Below, in pieces: positions 11,160 to 22,776 of a stretch of DNA of 64,000 nt (position 1 is its first letter; each line of letters starts with the position of its first letter). Location: the NCBI GenBank assembly GCA_950295325.1, contig OX485804.1, positions 20,214,001 through 20,278,000 of the forward strand, read 5' to 3'. The DNA is from Polytrichum commune (Eukaryota > Streptophyta > Polytrichopsida > Polytrichales > Polytrichaceae). The position numbers were made by a program, and so were the translations under genes. The notes under the pieces are model-generated. The model ran no database searches and was not told the DNA's origin. It worked only from the letters and a program-made list of their open reading frames with translations.

Positions 11160-11990
11160 TCGCAAAATCCAAGGTGTGGGGACACATCACCAAAACACGG
11201 TGCCACATGGTGCACTCACTAATCCAAATGCCACCATCATATTTATAGAATGTCCTTCATTTGAACATTTGGTGGTCCAGCAACATTTGGCTCGTTGGGC
11301 ACAAATTTTCTTATGCTCGTGGTAGAGCATTTTATAAAAACGGCCCCTGTCTGTTGGATGATATTTGGAACATGGAACATAGTCAATACATTCAAGGCAA
11401 GAGTCAAAGCTTAATTTGGCTTCTTGACACTAAAGCAAAGGATTGGGACCTTATCACATGATCGGTCATGCACGAATGGCACAATATTCTTGAAAGCGAT
11501 AGAGAAAGGGTTAAACATGGAACATGGATTGGGCTCTTTACAAATCACCTTTTAAACCCGGTGATGGTTTTTAAAAATGAAGCCGCATTTAAGTCTCATT
11601 GTATTTGGACAACTTGGTTGACACTTCCAATCCCAATTCCATGTTTTAGGGGCGCCGCACAATCTAGGTGTATTCAAGAGTGGAAGAAGCTAGAAGGTGA
11701 ATTCGAAGAGGCTTATCATGAAGTCATGATAACTAAGACAACTAGAGGTCAAAAGAACATGTGTCTCCTTCGAAATTTGGCATCCCCTTTGGGGCATTGT
11801 CCTATGGACTATTTGGATTGAAGAGGTTTTTAACCAAGAGCATGGGCACGAACTCAAGGCTTAGAACCTCATCTAGGACGAATCCATTATCCATGGCAAA
11901 GTCGCAATGAGAAAATACCTCGAATGCATTGAGAAATGCCATGTAGCGAAGGCCTCCATTATTGGGGAATTTGACTTGTCCTAGGGGTGT
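11160..11990 (+). pseudogene. LINE ORF2 C-terminal segment, broken
   Basis: The recognisable part is LWGIVLWTIWIEEVFNQEHG at about 11790-11849, followed by a helical tail, with stops in between. It is homologous to 24212-24422 of the second LINE relic, where the equivalent reads IYTIWIERNQKVLNQEQ. Upstream (11210-11330) the frame is eroded; a possible zinc-binding-like run is seen but not convincing. Confidence 0.55.
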
Positions 11991-12744
11991 AGGGCAACTT
12001 ATGCCACCACAATGAACTTATGGTTTCATAGAACCTGAATATCATGGCTAAATAATCATATTGGCATGCAAGTTAAGGTGGGTGGGATGTCCTTGCTTTA
12101 GTGGTAAGCAATTTGCATGGAATTGGGAACAACATCGTTTGTAGGTTGCTTGTCATTGTGGTCTGTGAGGCCAAACCCACCACCCTTAAGCGTCCTAGTC
12201 CGAGTGATGGCTTTGAGAATCACATGTATCTCCTACAACCTTGAACCGTGTGCAAGGTAATTTTCATGTTCAAAGGAACACATGTTGTTTCAACTCATTG
12301 TACTTTATTAATGTTAGCCTCTTGGCGTGTGGTAGAGTTGGCTTTCACAAGAGTCCAACCTGCGGCTTTAGCCACACATGCCCTTAAGGACACTCCCCTC
12401 ACTCTTCTAATCTTCACTTTCTTTTTCTTGCCGTCGCCAGAATCCTTCCCATCCTCCATTAATAATGCAAGTGAGTTATTTTGACCGGGAGGTGCAAGTG
12501 TTGAAAAACACTTTTCTCAACGGTTAAACACACTCATACAAACCCACACGTGGCACAAACTAGCCTAATGAATCTAACTACTTAGCCTCCACTAAAATGG
12601 CCTAATGTGATTTAGTTTTTTATGTGCTAACACCCACTAATTGGGCTTAGCCTTGCTAACCCCTAGATAGCCTAATTGTGGATTGCAACTAATCAGCTCT
12701 CGGTGCAGTCTGCTGCCCATTAGTTCTTGGTGTTGTCTCTCCTC
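11991..12744. other. Unassigned intergenic DNA
   Basis: No gene is recognised. Part of it could be the 3' region of the preceding LINE. A short frame at 12248-12484 has no recognisable features. Confidence 0.4.
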
Positions 12745-13325
12745 CAGCAGCTTAGCTGCAGTCGCAGCCTGGGTCGACCAGCTGGGCCTCAGCGGAAATT
12801 GTTAACTCTGCCGCTAAATTGCCTAACCCAACCACCTTGTATCAGCAGCTTAGCTGCAGTCACAGCCTGGGGCGACCAGCTGGGCCTCAGCTGAAATTGG
12901 TAACTCTGCCTCTAAACTGCCTAACCCAACCACCTTGTATCAACAGCTTAGCTGCAGTCTTGGCCTGGGTTGACCAACTGGCCTCAAACTGAAATTGTTA
13001 ACTCTGCCGCTAAATTGCCTAACCCAGCCACCTTGTATCAGCAGCTTAGCTGCAGTCTTGGCCTGGGTTGACCAGCTGGCCTCAGACTGAAATTGTTAAC
13101 TCTGCCGCTAAATTGCCTAACCCAGCCACCTTGTATCAGCAGCTTAGCTGCAGTCTTGGCCTGGGTTGACCAGCTGGCCTCAGACTGAAATTGTTAACTC
13201 TGCCGCTAAATTGCCTAACCCAGCCACCTTGTATCAGTAGCTTAGCTGCAGTCGCAACCTGGGTCGACCAGCTGGGCCTCAGCTTGAAATTGGTAACTCT
13301 GCCCCTAAAACTGCCCTTAAACACA
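12745..13325. repeat. 98-bp tandem repeat, six copies
   Basis: Units start at 12745, 12843, 12941, 13039, 13137 and 13235, a strict 98-bp spacing. Each opens with CAGCAGCTTAGCTGCAG, which contains a palindromic core (GCAGCTTAGCTGC). Units 3-5 are almost identical to each other, while 1, 2 and 6 are more diverged. This is as expected if the centre was homogenised or expanded recently. The period is not a multiple of three, so the array does not encode a repeated peptide. Confidence 0.95.
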
Positions 13326-16300
13326 ACCACCTCATCTACTAATCAAATGTTCTCTAATTTCTTCTTCTTCTTCTTCTTCTTCTTCTTTTCCCCTTAACTA
13401 ATGAACTAATCTACCACACTAACTTCACTAACAACTACCTAATCCTCCTAGGCAATCTCAAGCTCTAGGAGCGCACTCACTTGGGAGGCATTGAGGGAGA
13501 GAGAGCTCAACTAACTAACTTCACTAAAAACTAATAACCCACACACGTGGCTCAAGCCCTTAAGAGCTTGCTCCCTTGAGAGCGCTTGTTGGAGAGAGAG
13601 GAAAATGAGAGAAAAAACACCTTAAGTAGCAAAGAGGGAGAGAGGGAGAGAGGGAGAGAGAGGTGAGGATAGGGTGAGAGGATTAGCACCCCCAATCACA
13701 ATCCTTTAACCTTCTCCTCCAAAGTAGGGACTAATCCCCATCCATCAAGCTTCCTTCTTCCTAAACTACCAAGGTGGATCCAAAAGTGGGCATTTAACCC
13801 GCGGAGCTCACCTTGCTTCACCTTACCCCCTACTCACATTATCAAGGCATACTCCTATTGAAATCAAACCTTGAAATAACCACACAACACGTTCTAATGC
13901 CTAAACTTAAATCCACACCACACTTCACTCTTTTTATGTTTTGTGAATAATCATAACACATCAAAGTCAAACAAAAATTGGTTTCGAAGAGTTAATCACC
14001 ACATGTGGGCACCATTTTGGGCTCACATGGTCAGTTGGCGACTTGGGGGTTGTCCTTAGCAAGTGGGTATGGGGGTGGTCCTTGGTGGGGATTCTTGTCA
14101 CTTGGCTCTTTATTACTTTTATATGCCGGTGTGGCGCATCTAAGGGGTTCCACTCCCTTAGAAGTGGGTGTGTTTCCTTGGTTCTTGATTCATTTAGTAT
14201 TTGTTTTTGGCCTTTTGTCAAAAACAAAACATGAAAAATCAAACAATAATAATAATTGTTGGGGCTAAGCTTAGACACCCACCTCTTGGGTTGGGCCCTC
14301 TCTACTATTAGCAAGGGGAAGGGGGTATAGTCTACCTTCTTTAAGTGTTACCTCTCAAGAGTCTAAAGTTTGTAATACTCAGGGAATTCTAACATAGTAC
14401 TACACCAATTATGGCATTTAGTGTTAATTACACTATTTGTGAAGGGTGTAAATTGGATGCCTAGTGGACTCAAAGTGTCATGCCCTCTAATTGCCAATAT
14501 GATTCATTTGTCCACACAAGTAATTTCTTTTAGTGAAGAAATATCTACATGGTGACATTTAGAGTAGCACATTGGGATGATTGTCTAGCCTTTTGGTATG
14601 CACTAGCACATTGGGAGATATTTTTGGACATACTAATGAAAAGTGTCATGTGTTTACATTTTAGTATGCAAGAGGAAGATATTCTTAAGCATACCCATTT
14701 GTCAACATATGTGAATTTGGTTTTTATAATACATAGTTCTTCTTCGCGGTGATATTTGTTTATGTATGTTTGGAGGTTGCAGATTTCTCCATGATGTTTG
14801 CTTGCCATCAAGTAGAGTGCCTCTTGCTTTTGGCTTTAATGAATAATAAATACATGTACTTATGTCACTGGTCTATTACTTCATACCACTCAAATCCAAT
14901 CCGGAATTCTAGTGGAGCACCTTGCAGTGCAAGTTAATTCAATACATGGATACCTTATTCCTTATGGACGAAGTTCAAGTAGCACTTGGTTGTAATTGAA
15001 ACTTTTGGTATGTCTACAAAGATGCATTGCTCCCATATTAATAGTGGCACAAGTGCAACACTATGGTGTTTAACCACAATCATTCTTATGTCCACATGTC
15101 ATGGAAGCCTCCATGAATTGAATGGAATACAATTGATTTTAAAGTTTGGGAAGGCTAATGGGAATGAAAAGTATATTATGGTGATTTCAAACTGACTAAT
15201 TACCTAGAGTCGCAAAGTGTCCGGGAGTGCACCTTTCATAACATGTATGAGTATATATGAGTGCACAAAAAGGGTGTTAATTTGAGTTTTTCCATACTTC
15301 GTATACAAATGCTACACATATTGTAACTTGTAGTTATGTATATGTATGGAGGATCTCAAGAAAACATACAACATTTGTATGTGTACAGTAAGGTCACTTA
15401 TTCATGCTCATTTATTTGGAAGCATGGAAGAGGATAAGGAGTGTGATTACGATCGCATATTTAGTGATGACTCCAGTGCACAAGGTGGTGGCAAGGAAAA
15501 TTGTAGTATTGGAGAAGATAATTCAAACATGTGCAAGGATGTTGCCATAGAGACACAATTGATGTAGTCACAACTTGAAAATTATCTACAAGAAGATGTG
15601 GAGTTGTAAAGTGAGCTTTGACATGCCTTGGATGTTTTGATTGATGAATGTGAAAATGTTGAAACGCCCTTTCAATCTAATGTAAAGTCCCTCATGGCTT
15701 GTGTAGATGCAAGTATGTCTAAAGTTCTCAAAAGTACACTTGTTAGTCAATCAAACGGCAATCTAACTTTATCTAATGATTGATTGATGCATATGAAGGC
15801 TAACATATTATATATGAAGCCTAGACCCCTTACAAACACAAATCATTATATTATGTTAAATATTAGTTGTGATTGTGCAGTGTGATTTTTTTAATAAAAC
15901 TATAATTGTCACAAAACGGGTAGACCTGAAAAATTAGGTCCAATTAAGGTTTGGTTTGTTGGGAGAGTTTAAGAATGCATAGAAAATTTGGTAAATGTTG
16001 GGTGGAGTATAGTGATCCAATTGACTTGATGGATATTGGTAAGTAAGAAAGGAACCAATATTAAGTGGACTTACAATCTTACAAATCATTTGATGGTATA
16101 TTTAGAAACATTCATTACACTAACTTCTAAGACATGTATCGTAGACTTAGATGCTTATGAGTTACATGTGAGGAATGAAAAAAATATTCAACGACTTTAT
16201 CAATGAATGCTAGGGTTTTGCATTATACAAATGATAGGAATTCATCATTATTTCAAGTATATTTATATACTTATGTTAATGGCTATATATGAATGCAATT

Positions 16301-17437
16301 TTTTTTACATATACATATTATCACTTGTTTATTTATCATTGAGATTGTACATGTATTGGTAGATTTTACAAACAAAAAACTTGTATGTAGGGGGCTTTTA
16401 GACTATGTTGTGAACGCACGTGGTTCTTGGTTCTTAATGAAAGGTGCACCCCATAGCAAAGTGCAGTAGCTTCCATGAGATTAAGGCTAATGTCAACTTG
16501 ATGTCCAATTGAAAAAAAGACTTACGACTTCCTAATACTACATTCTCAAATAATGATTGAAAGTTATCTTGAATGGGGTATACAAAGTGTGCCTCATTTT
16601 CAATTGCACTGTAAGAGCAAAAGTGGCATAATCTATTACCTCTAGAGATAGGGATAGTCAAACCATTCTCCAATTTCAATGACAAGTCAATGATTTGATG
16701 TGTGACAGGCTGAAGTGATATTGCGTTGTGGTGGAGTCAATGGTTTCTTCAAGTGCAATTCACATTTTTATTTGAATAAAAATCCTTTAGGTGGAGGTAA
16801 TCTAATTTATTCCCTAAAAAATAAAATTGCAAAATAATTCCAGTGGTGGCAAAATGGCTTTTGGAACAATTTGACGATTGGTGGAGTGCATGTGGAAGCA
16901 ATAATGTGATCATGTCACAATGAAGGTGTACGTAGTTGAGTTTTTAAGGAGTTTGATTGTTGGGCATTTCAGTTATGTGGATTTTATGCCTTGCAACATT
17001 GACATCAATCTTTGCATTGTGGCTACTCCTTTTGGTGGTTTCTTGGATCTACACTTGGATTTATCACATAAGAAGAAGAAGAAGAAGAAGAAGAACTCCG
17101 GTCTTTGGGTTTATCACACTCTACATGCGATCCAATCTTTGTGTGGGTTCCTTCTCCTTGCTTATATTTCTAAACCCGGTTTAGGTCATTGAAGAGTACT
17201 CTAGTGTTGAGATGTCACACACATTTATCAATGGATAGTCACCATTTGATTCCAAAAAAGAAAAGAAATAAACATTTTTTTAATCTTGAATGGCAAGTAA
17301 AATGATGGGCCGAGGAAGAGGGTTGCAAGCTTATATTTTTCTTTGGGCAAATGAAGTAAGTTGCGAAAAAAATTAGGAAAAAAATTAAGGTGGAACCTAT
17401 GTCACTAAAATCTGTAGTTATTGTGGAGCCATGCTAA
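13326..17437. other. Intergenic DNA with simple repeats and an eroded frame
   Basis: Contains (TTC)n at 13361-13388, a GAGGGAGA-type repeat at 13630-13665 and (GAA)n at 17070-17095. A segment at 14040-14200 is related to 24735-24870. A frame at 15346-15790, open apart from two or three stops, encodes an acidic stretch (EEDKECDYDRIFSDD); it may be a dead transposon gene but I do not recognise it. The block at 16470-16560 recurs near 32448-32535. Confidence 0.45.
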
Positions 17438-17739
17438 GGGCCGCTTTACACTATAGTGGAGAAGTCCTCCGGTCATGAATTCTAGGGGAATTCTGAAATT
17501 TGATTGGCCGAGAGTGAAACTCTTGTTCGGTGGTGGTTTACACTACAGCCAAGAGCCCTTTGGTGGAGAACTTTGTACATGGATGAAAAATTGATGAAAA
17601 ATTGGCAACGTGGTGACACTTTTTTAAAGGGGAGTTCTCTAGAGGTCAAGTTTCTTGAGCAACCTCAAAGCATTGGACAAGAAACTTGGCCTCCAGAGAA
17701 CTCCAACTTCAATAAAATATTTATTCCTTAGAGAAATCT

Positions 17740-18141
17740 CTTGGGGGGTGCACTCCATTGTCAAGTTGAACACCACGTGCGATAAATAAAGAGCATCAAC
17801 AAAATGGGTCAAAATTTTATCGATTGTTTTTCATGAGTAGATATACATAGTATCTCTTACATAGTAAAAAAAATTAGTAGCCAAATTTCATGGTTTTTTT
17901 TCATAAAATTTATGAAACATACCGTTTCTAACTAGACTGATGCAAAATTGAACTAAAACAATTACTACAAAAATTCAGATGCTCAAAAATCTCGAAAAAT
18001 ATATACAAAAGATATTATCAACGGTTTTGCATATGTAGAAAAAATATCATAAATTTTTAATTTATATATAGCACATAATATAGGGTAGCAAACTTTTATC
18101 GCACGTGGTTATGAAACATAAGGGAGTGTGATAGTTCCAAG
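17740..18141. mobile_element. hAT-like MITE, TSD AGAAATCT
   Basis: Terminal repeats start CTTGG and share ACTCC and, about 35 bp in, ACCACGTGCGATAAA, all found inverted at the right end. AGAAATCT occurs directly at both sides (17732-17739 and 18142-18149). The 8-bp duplication is typical of hAT. The ends match those of the larger element at 42230-43538. It is nested inside the Harbinger-like element. Confidence 0.85.
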
Positions 18142-18189
18142 AGAAATCTTTGCATTATTGTTTCCCCTCTTTAGTATGATATTTTTGGA

Positions 18190-18937
18190 AAATACAAAAA
18201 AAATCGTATTATAGAGGTGTCGTCTTCTCATTAACATGACAAATGACGTAAAGTTGTCATATTATTGAGGGAATACAAAAACATAAGTAATATGAGCTTA
18301 AAAATATATACAACAAGTTTAAGCAATATAGATGGTATGAAATAATAACTTATAACTCCAAACAATTACAAATATTCTCATGAACTTTTAAAATAAGAGT
18401 CCAAAGATCTTTGGTGTTGCCTACCCAAGTTAGCAATTGTCATCTTATCTAAATTGTCATCTAACTTTTGGAAAGTAATAATTTCATTAACACCAAAATA
18501 TAAAGAGTTCTCTAATATGAAACTGGACATAATGATGCATGATGTTAAGCATCAAGATACTGGTGATACTATATCACCCGTGTACAAGGCAACATACTAG
18601 GCAGGAGGCCACTCTCACCCTAACCATGTCCATTCTACACTAGTAACCCTAATTACCATTAAGTTCCCAACAATAAGTGAAGTTCCCAAGTAGTTCCCCA
18701 ATGAAAATGGATGTATTTTAGATGTACATTATATAGATTAAAGGAATTCTAGCATTAACTACCTCTTTAATATGACAAAACGGAGCTTCTAAATGTTGCA
18801 TTATTGAGTGTTGTAGTCGTATAAAAGAGGGGGTTTTGAACTAAAAATTTTGGTCTCGTAAAAATGTGTTGTAATATTGAGGATGTCACATAAACGAGTG
18901 TCATATTAATGAGGTTGGACTATACTAACATGTAATT
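18190..18937. mobile_element. Possible pogo-like element fragment, one end visible
   Basis: The right edge reads GTCATATTAATGAGGTTGG followed by ACTATA. This resembles the inverted end of the pogo-like element at 61388-62020 (GTGACATTATCAAGGTTAG then ACTG and TA). No matching left end was found. The left limit given is a guess. Confidence 0.3.
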
Positions 18938-20097
18938 TCTTTAAAAATCAATAAGAAGATAATGCTACCTACTTATTTACCTTAATTTAGATGTGTTATA
19001 GAGGTGGAACATTTTCAAATAAATTATTGTCATAAAAGAAGTTCTAAAACATTGCCATATACATTTTATTTCTTTATCAAATTTTTTTTTAAATATCAAT
19101 ACAATGGTCATTTAGGGGGTAAGGTTTTTATTATGGGCGGCTTTGACTGTTTTGTGAAGTAGTATGGTGGACTTCTCCTCTTGGTGAAGTTGTCCAATAC
19201 ACTTCTCCTCTAGGTGATTACACTATAGCCGGGCAAGACTTCTTAAGGCATTATTTTATTATCTTTTCATCTTCTCCGGCATACCATATGTGGTATCAAA
19301 CAACCATGTCTTGGGCGAAAATTCTTGACCGACCGGTGCACTTCTCCACCGTAGTGTAAAGCGGCCCTAAGATGATGGTATGCAAAACGAGTGTGGTTGT
19401 TTTAAAGGATAATAGTGCAATTTTTTGTTAAGTACTTGGTTAGCAGTCCTTTTTTCATTAGGTATACGGTATGTGGGTGTTACTTGGTTCATTTTCCATG
19501 TTCTCCAACTTCTTCCTATTAGATTTACACAACAAAAATTGTGTTGCATTATCAAATCCACATTGAAACATTCGCAAAAAAAATGGATTGAGAATCATAT
19601 CTCCCTTGATTTAGTCATGATTATCGGAAGTGCATGTTTGGTGATTTCTTAACTGGATACATAGGTCCTCCCAATCGTGTTCAATAATGAATGTAGAATA
19701 GTTATTAATATGTGAAGACATAGTCCAACCTCTTTCAAACATGTGTCATTATGATGTTTGCTCTTTGATTCTCACTGAACCGCCTACCAATCAAATATAG
19801 GGGTCCGATTGATAAAACGAGCCCACTTAAGACCCATCTACTTGAATCCACCAGATCCCAGTGCTTCCAAGTCCAACCGGTTACATGTTATGATATTTTC
19901 TAATTCGAGGTAGTCCATAGATTCCTCTAAAACGGTCGGTGAATTTCCTGAAGTATTGAACTTCAACTAGTTGTTATTAGGGAGAGGGTTGGCCTATCAC
20001 TTTTCACATTATTACGGCTGGAGATGTCGACGGACGGTGCCAGAAGTGGCTCGCGTGATCAACCCCTCAACCAATTCATCTGAAACCACAACAAATG

Positions 20098-20312
20098 TGA
20101 TATCTAGTGTGACTTGCTATTTAGATTTACACGGTGCTACATCTTTTTATTATTGAAATATTTTTTTACCAAGTAAAGTTGTCAATGTTCTATAATGTCC
20201 AAACTACAAAGTTAACATTTGTGAATGAAATATGAGATGTCCAATAAAAAGATATAGCATTGCGTAATTCCAAATAGTAAGTCACACTAAATATCATAAA
20301 TACTTAGTGTAG
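20098..20312. mobile_element. CTACAC-family MITE, copy A
   Basis: Inverted ends contain TTTAGTGTGACTTRCTATTT and, at the right, ACTTAGTGTAG. The inner part ACCAAGTAAAGTTGTCAATG is shared with copies near 24.5, 27.1, 53.9 and 63.0 kb. About 215 bp, non-coding. The left outer end is eroded. Confidence 0.75.
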
Positions 20313-20913
20313 CGGGTCAGCTCTTCCTGAGCATTGGATCATGGCACATGATGACAATAAAAATACAAGAACTATTTAATACCTATTATGAGATATACAG
20401 ATCCACACTCAAAACAAGGTCAATGCAATGAACGGGGAGTACCGAACTTTAGTTACGAGCTAGCCGAAATTTTTTGGAGATTTCCGAATGAGTTCGCAAT
20501 GATTCGGACGAGGTACTCACTTAAAATTGTTAAGGTCGGAAATTGACCGGTTCAAATGAGAAAAGATTGGCAATATAGCCGGTTGAGGCATCATATTTTA
20601 GGATATTTACCGAGCCAATTTTTAAATTTGAGGCAAGTAGCCGAAGGGACTAGGGATAGGGCGGAAATTTCTACTAGGGTACTACTAGAGTCATGACTCA
20701 TAAGGTCAAGAACCATGGAGGCTAATTAATTTAGGGTTGGTTCCGTTCACTGGGCCGATTAGGATTTTGAGGCTCTAAGCACCCAAGGACCCTCTCTCAC
20801 GAGTATAAGGAGTTTGAGTCCCTTATGCAAAGTGTCTCACTCCTCTACTGGGATTTCTCTATGTGCTCTTCTGCTTCTGCTCTTCTGCTTCTGTTTGTTT
20901 ATGCATCCACATG

Positions 20914-21150
20914 TGGCGATCCACCTGCGATCTAGTTGGAGACATCTGTTTCGAAGGTCCAGTTCGGTACGGCGATCCAGTTGGTGACATTTGTTTTGGA
21001 GGTCCAGGGTGAAGGTCCACTTTGGAGGTCCAGTTCGGTGCGGCGATCCAGTTGGAGACATTTGTTTCGGAGGTCTAGGGTGAAGGTCCAGTTCAGTGCG
21101 GCGATCCACTGCGATCTAGTCGGAGACATCTGTTTTGGAGGTCGTGAATC
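20914..21150. repeat. Irregular minisatellite in the hAT element
   Basis: About four units built on GGCGATCCAGTTGGAGACAT and GGAGGTCCAGGGTGAAGGTC recur at 57-70 bp spacing. They lie in the probable intron or leader between the left end and the coding remnant. No coding role is evident. Confidence 0.8.
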
Positions 21151-21433
21151 TATTGAAATCTTGTAGATAAGTCTTGAAGAATAAGAAACAAACTTGTGTG
21201 GAACCAATGCTTGTCTCCTGGATCTCTTGAATCTCTCACAACGATTCTTGAATCTCTTGAATCTCTCATAGTGATTCTGAGACTTCACAGTGATATCACA
21301 CTGCAGTTTTGTGCATGGCACCGTGAAGTATAGAGCTTCTCTTCTCTGTCTTGTGCATGGCGCCGTGAAGTACAAAGCGTGGGATGAAGTTTAGGGTTTA
21401 GGATTTAGTGTCCAAAATTTAATAAAAACACGA

Positions 21434-21664
21434 GTGAGAAACAAACTTGGGAGTAAAAATTTAGAAGCTATGCTTAGAATTGCTTTAGAGGGACCAAATG
21501 AAAACTTTGATAATATTATTGAAGAGGTAATTTCTTTGTGGAAAACTAGAACCAAATACCGGTTTTTATATGCTAATCCTTCACGTTATGTGTCTTCTGC
21601 AAGTGATGCATCTTGTTCAGTAAGTTCAACTATATTTTCTAATTCTGAGGATACGGATGTTTAA
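21434..21664 (+). pseudogene. hAT transposase C-terminal dimerisation-region fragment
   Basis: The 76-residue open frame includes LGSKNLEAMLRIALEGP and then IIEEVISLWKTRTKYRFLY. It resembles the C-terminal end of plant hAT proteins, where an (R/K)xxLxxxxLxxLLRI(A/S)xEGP stretch precedes the stop. The upstream zinc-finger and catalytic parts are absent. A related fragment at 52540-52719 shares the spacing (LDNILMEAKALWRNSTKFRWL). It may be the last exon of the deleted element. Confidence 0.65.
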
Positions 21665-21743
21665 AAGTTGCATGTATTGTTGTACTAACTAGCCTCTAAA
21701 TAATGTATGAACCCTTTTTGGATTTATATATATTTTTAAAGGC

Positions 21744-21800
21744 TAAATCCTTGGCCCCAAGTTGGTGGGGGCTTGGCAAGGTTCAAATCCTTCCAAGGAT
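21744..21800 (+). other. tRNA-promoter-like segment (A and B boxes)
   Basis: TTGGCCCCAAGTTGG (21751-21765) resembles a Pol III A box, and GGTTCAAATCC (21780-21790) fits the B-box consensus GGTTCRANNCC. Only 29 bp separate their starts, shorter than in a normal tRNA gene, so this is not a functional tRNA. An equivalent block follows the second hAT relic at 52831-52872. Confidence 0.35.
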
Positions 21801-22556
21801 ACTTGGATTTTCTATCAACACAAATTCACCCCTTTAAAAGCATAACACCAAATTTTTTTTACAATATTTTAAAAAACAAATCCGACATACAATACAAATC
21901 TTCGGAAACATACCGAAATGAAATTCAGAAAGTCGGAAAATTACCGAATGGTAAAGTTAGATATCGGTTTTTAACCGGGAATAAAAATTGGATTTAGGTA
22001 GCTTCCGAGCAAAAAAATAAAAATCCGAATGTCTTTATAAAAGATCGGAAATGTACCGATTTTTGTATAAAACTCCCCGGACTGTGGGTCAATGATGTAA
22101 GAATGGTCAGATTCTGTGGTCGTGCTATACATAGCACATGTAGATGTGGTCGAGTTATAATCTTAATGACAAAAGATTATGAGTTAGGGGGAAGATCATT
22201 GATTTGCTTCAAAAATTGCAAATTGTGTGTTGAGGTTTGAGTGATATAAATGAGCCATGGTTGTGTGATATGATGAGTAAACTAGGACTGTAAGGCCTAG
22301 AGGGGAAGGAAACATGTGAAAATGATGAACTAGATGTGACAACGTTAACGATCTTGATCGCCAACGTTTGTGCGATCATCACATGTACTACAATTTAGCA
22401 AGTGCATTTAGGTCCACCAACTTGGAAGTGGTCGATCATATACATCAAAAATAGGTCTTCCAATTGCAAAGTGACATCCGATTTCGATTGTTATTAGGGA
22501 GAGGGTTTTCAACTACTGCATTGAACAAATGAGGTTTGCTATATGGTCGTGTTTTA

Positions 22557-22776
22557 GGGCCACCTCACACATGAGATTGAAGGCTTGTGACCGTTACATT
22601 TAGGCGTAAGTGTCCAAAGGACATCCGTAGGCATATACCAAAAGGCAGGCCCACCTCCAAGAGGTAGGCATGGTGTAAATTCCGGTATACCAAGTTAGTG
22701 CTACAACCTTTGGGATGAGAATCAAGGGTCTCACATTTACATGATCACGGCCCTTGGCTCATGTGTGAGGCGGTCC
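22557..22776. mobile_element. Short Harbinger-like MITE (GGGCCACCTCACACATGAG family)
   Basis: The left end GGGCCACCTCACACATGAG and right end CTCATGTGTGAGGCGGTCC are inverted copies. The flanks are TTA and TTG, so the duplication is one base off perfect. Longer relatives lie at 51508-52103 and 60836-61323; this 220-bp copy is a deletion derivative sharing their ends and the GTGACC motif. Confidence 0.8.

Larger units (their letters stand above)
6627..11990 (+). mobile_element. Dead LINE-like (non-LTR) retrotransposon with nested insertions
   Basis: Three landmarks lie in order on one strand. First, a CX2CX4HX4C zinc knuckle (6649-6690), as in LINE ORF1 proteins. Second, the start of an endonuclease-like domain at about 9478 (HNLRGLN, then an EHKL motif whose preceding Gln codon is now TAG). 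Third, a C-terminal segment reading LWTIWIEEVFNQE near 11790-11850, typical of the end of plant LINE ORF2 after the RT zinc-binding domain. Stops and frameshifts are scattered throughout. The central reverse-transcriptase motifs were not found, so it is either internally deleted or too eroded. It is interrupted by the insertions at 7110-7642, about 7800-8960 and 10593-10870; across two of these, host sequence rejoins sensibly. It starts inside ORF1, as 5'-truncated LINE copies usually do. Confidence 0.65.
17438..19367. mobile_element. Harbinger-like element, 1.93 kb, TSD TAA, with nested insertions
   Basis: It begins GGGCCGCTTTACACTATAG and ends GTAGTGTAAAGCGGCCC, flanked by TAA at 17435-17437 and 19368-19370. 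The subterminal bases (GTGGAGAAGTCC and GGTGCACTTCTCCACC) are also inverted. No PIF/Harbinger transposase or Myb-like frame remains. Much of the interior is later insertion: a hAT MITE at 17740-18141 and what appears to be one end of a pogo-like element near 18937. Confidence 0.85.
20426..22086 (+). mobile_element. Internally deleted hAT transposon, TSD GGTCAATG
   Basis: CGGGGAGT near the left end and ACTCCCCG near the right end are inverted copies. GGTCAATG flanks the element on both sides (20418-20425 and 22087-22094), an 8-bp duplication as in hAT. Motifs of the type TCGGAAA and ACCGAA crowd both subterminal regions (20433-20600 and 21890-22075), fitting transposase-binding sites. The interior keeps a minisatellite, one exon-like frame for the hAT C-terminus, and a tRNA-promoter-like segment. 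The rest of the transposase is missing. Confidence 0.8.

Noticed and set aside
12745-13325. CRISPR array
   Set aside because: The units are contiguous without unique spacers and the DNA is plant nuclear.
13136-13330. Repetitive peptide on the minus strand in the 98-bp array
   Set aside because: The unit length is not a multiple of three, so the frame cannot persist through the array.
14395-14430. Another CTACAC MITE left end
   Set aside because: CTACACCAATTATGGCATTTA resembles the family end but no right end was found nearby.
19715-19745. A second pogo-like left end (TAGTCCAACCTC)
   Set aside because: Only about 12 bases match and there is no partner end or TA duplication.
21744-21800. A functional tRNA gene
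   Set aside because: The A-to-B-box distance is too short and no cloverleaf or anticodon arm can be drawn.
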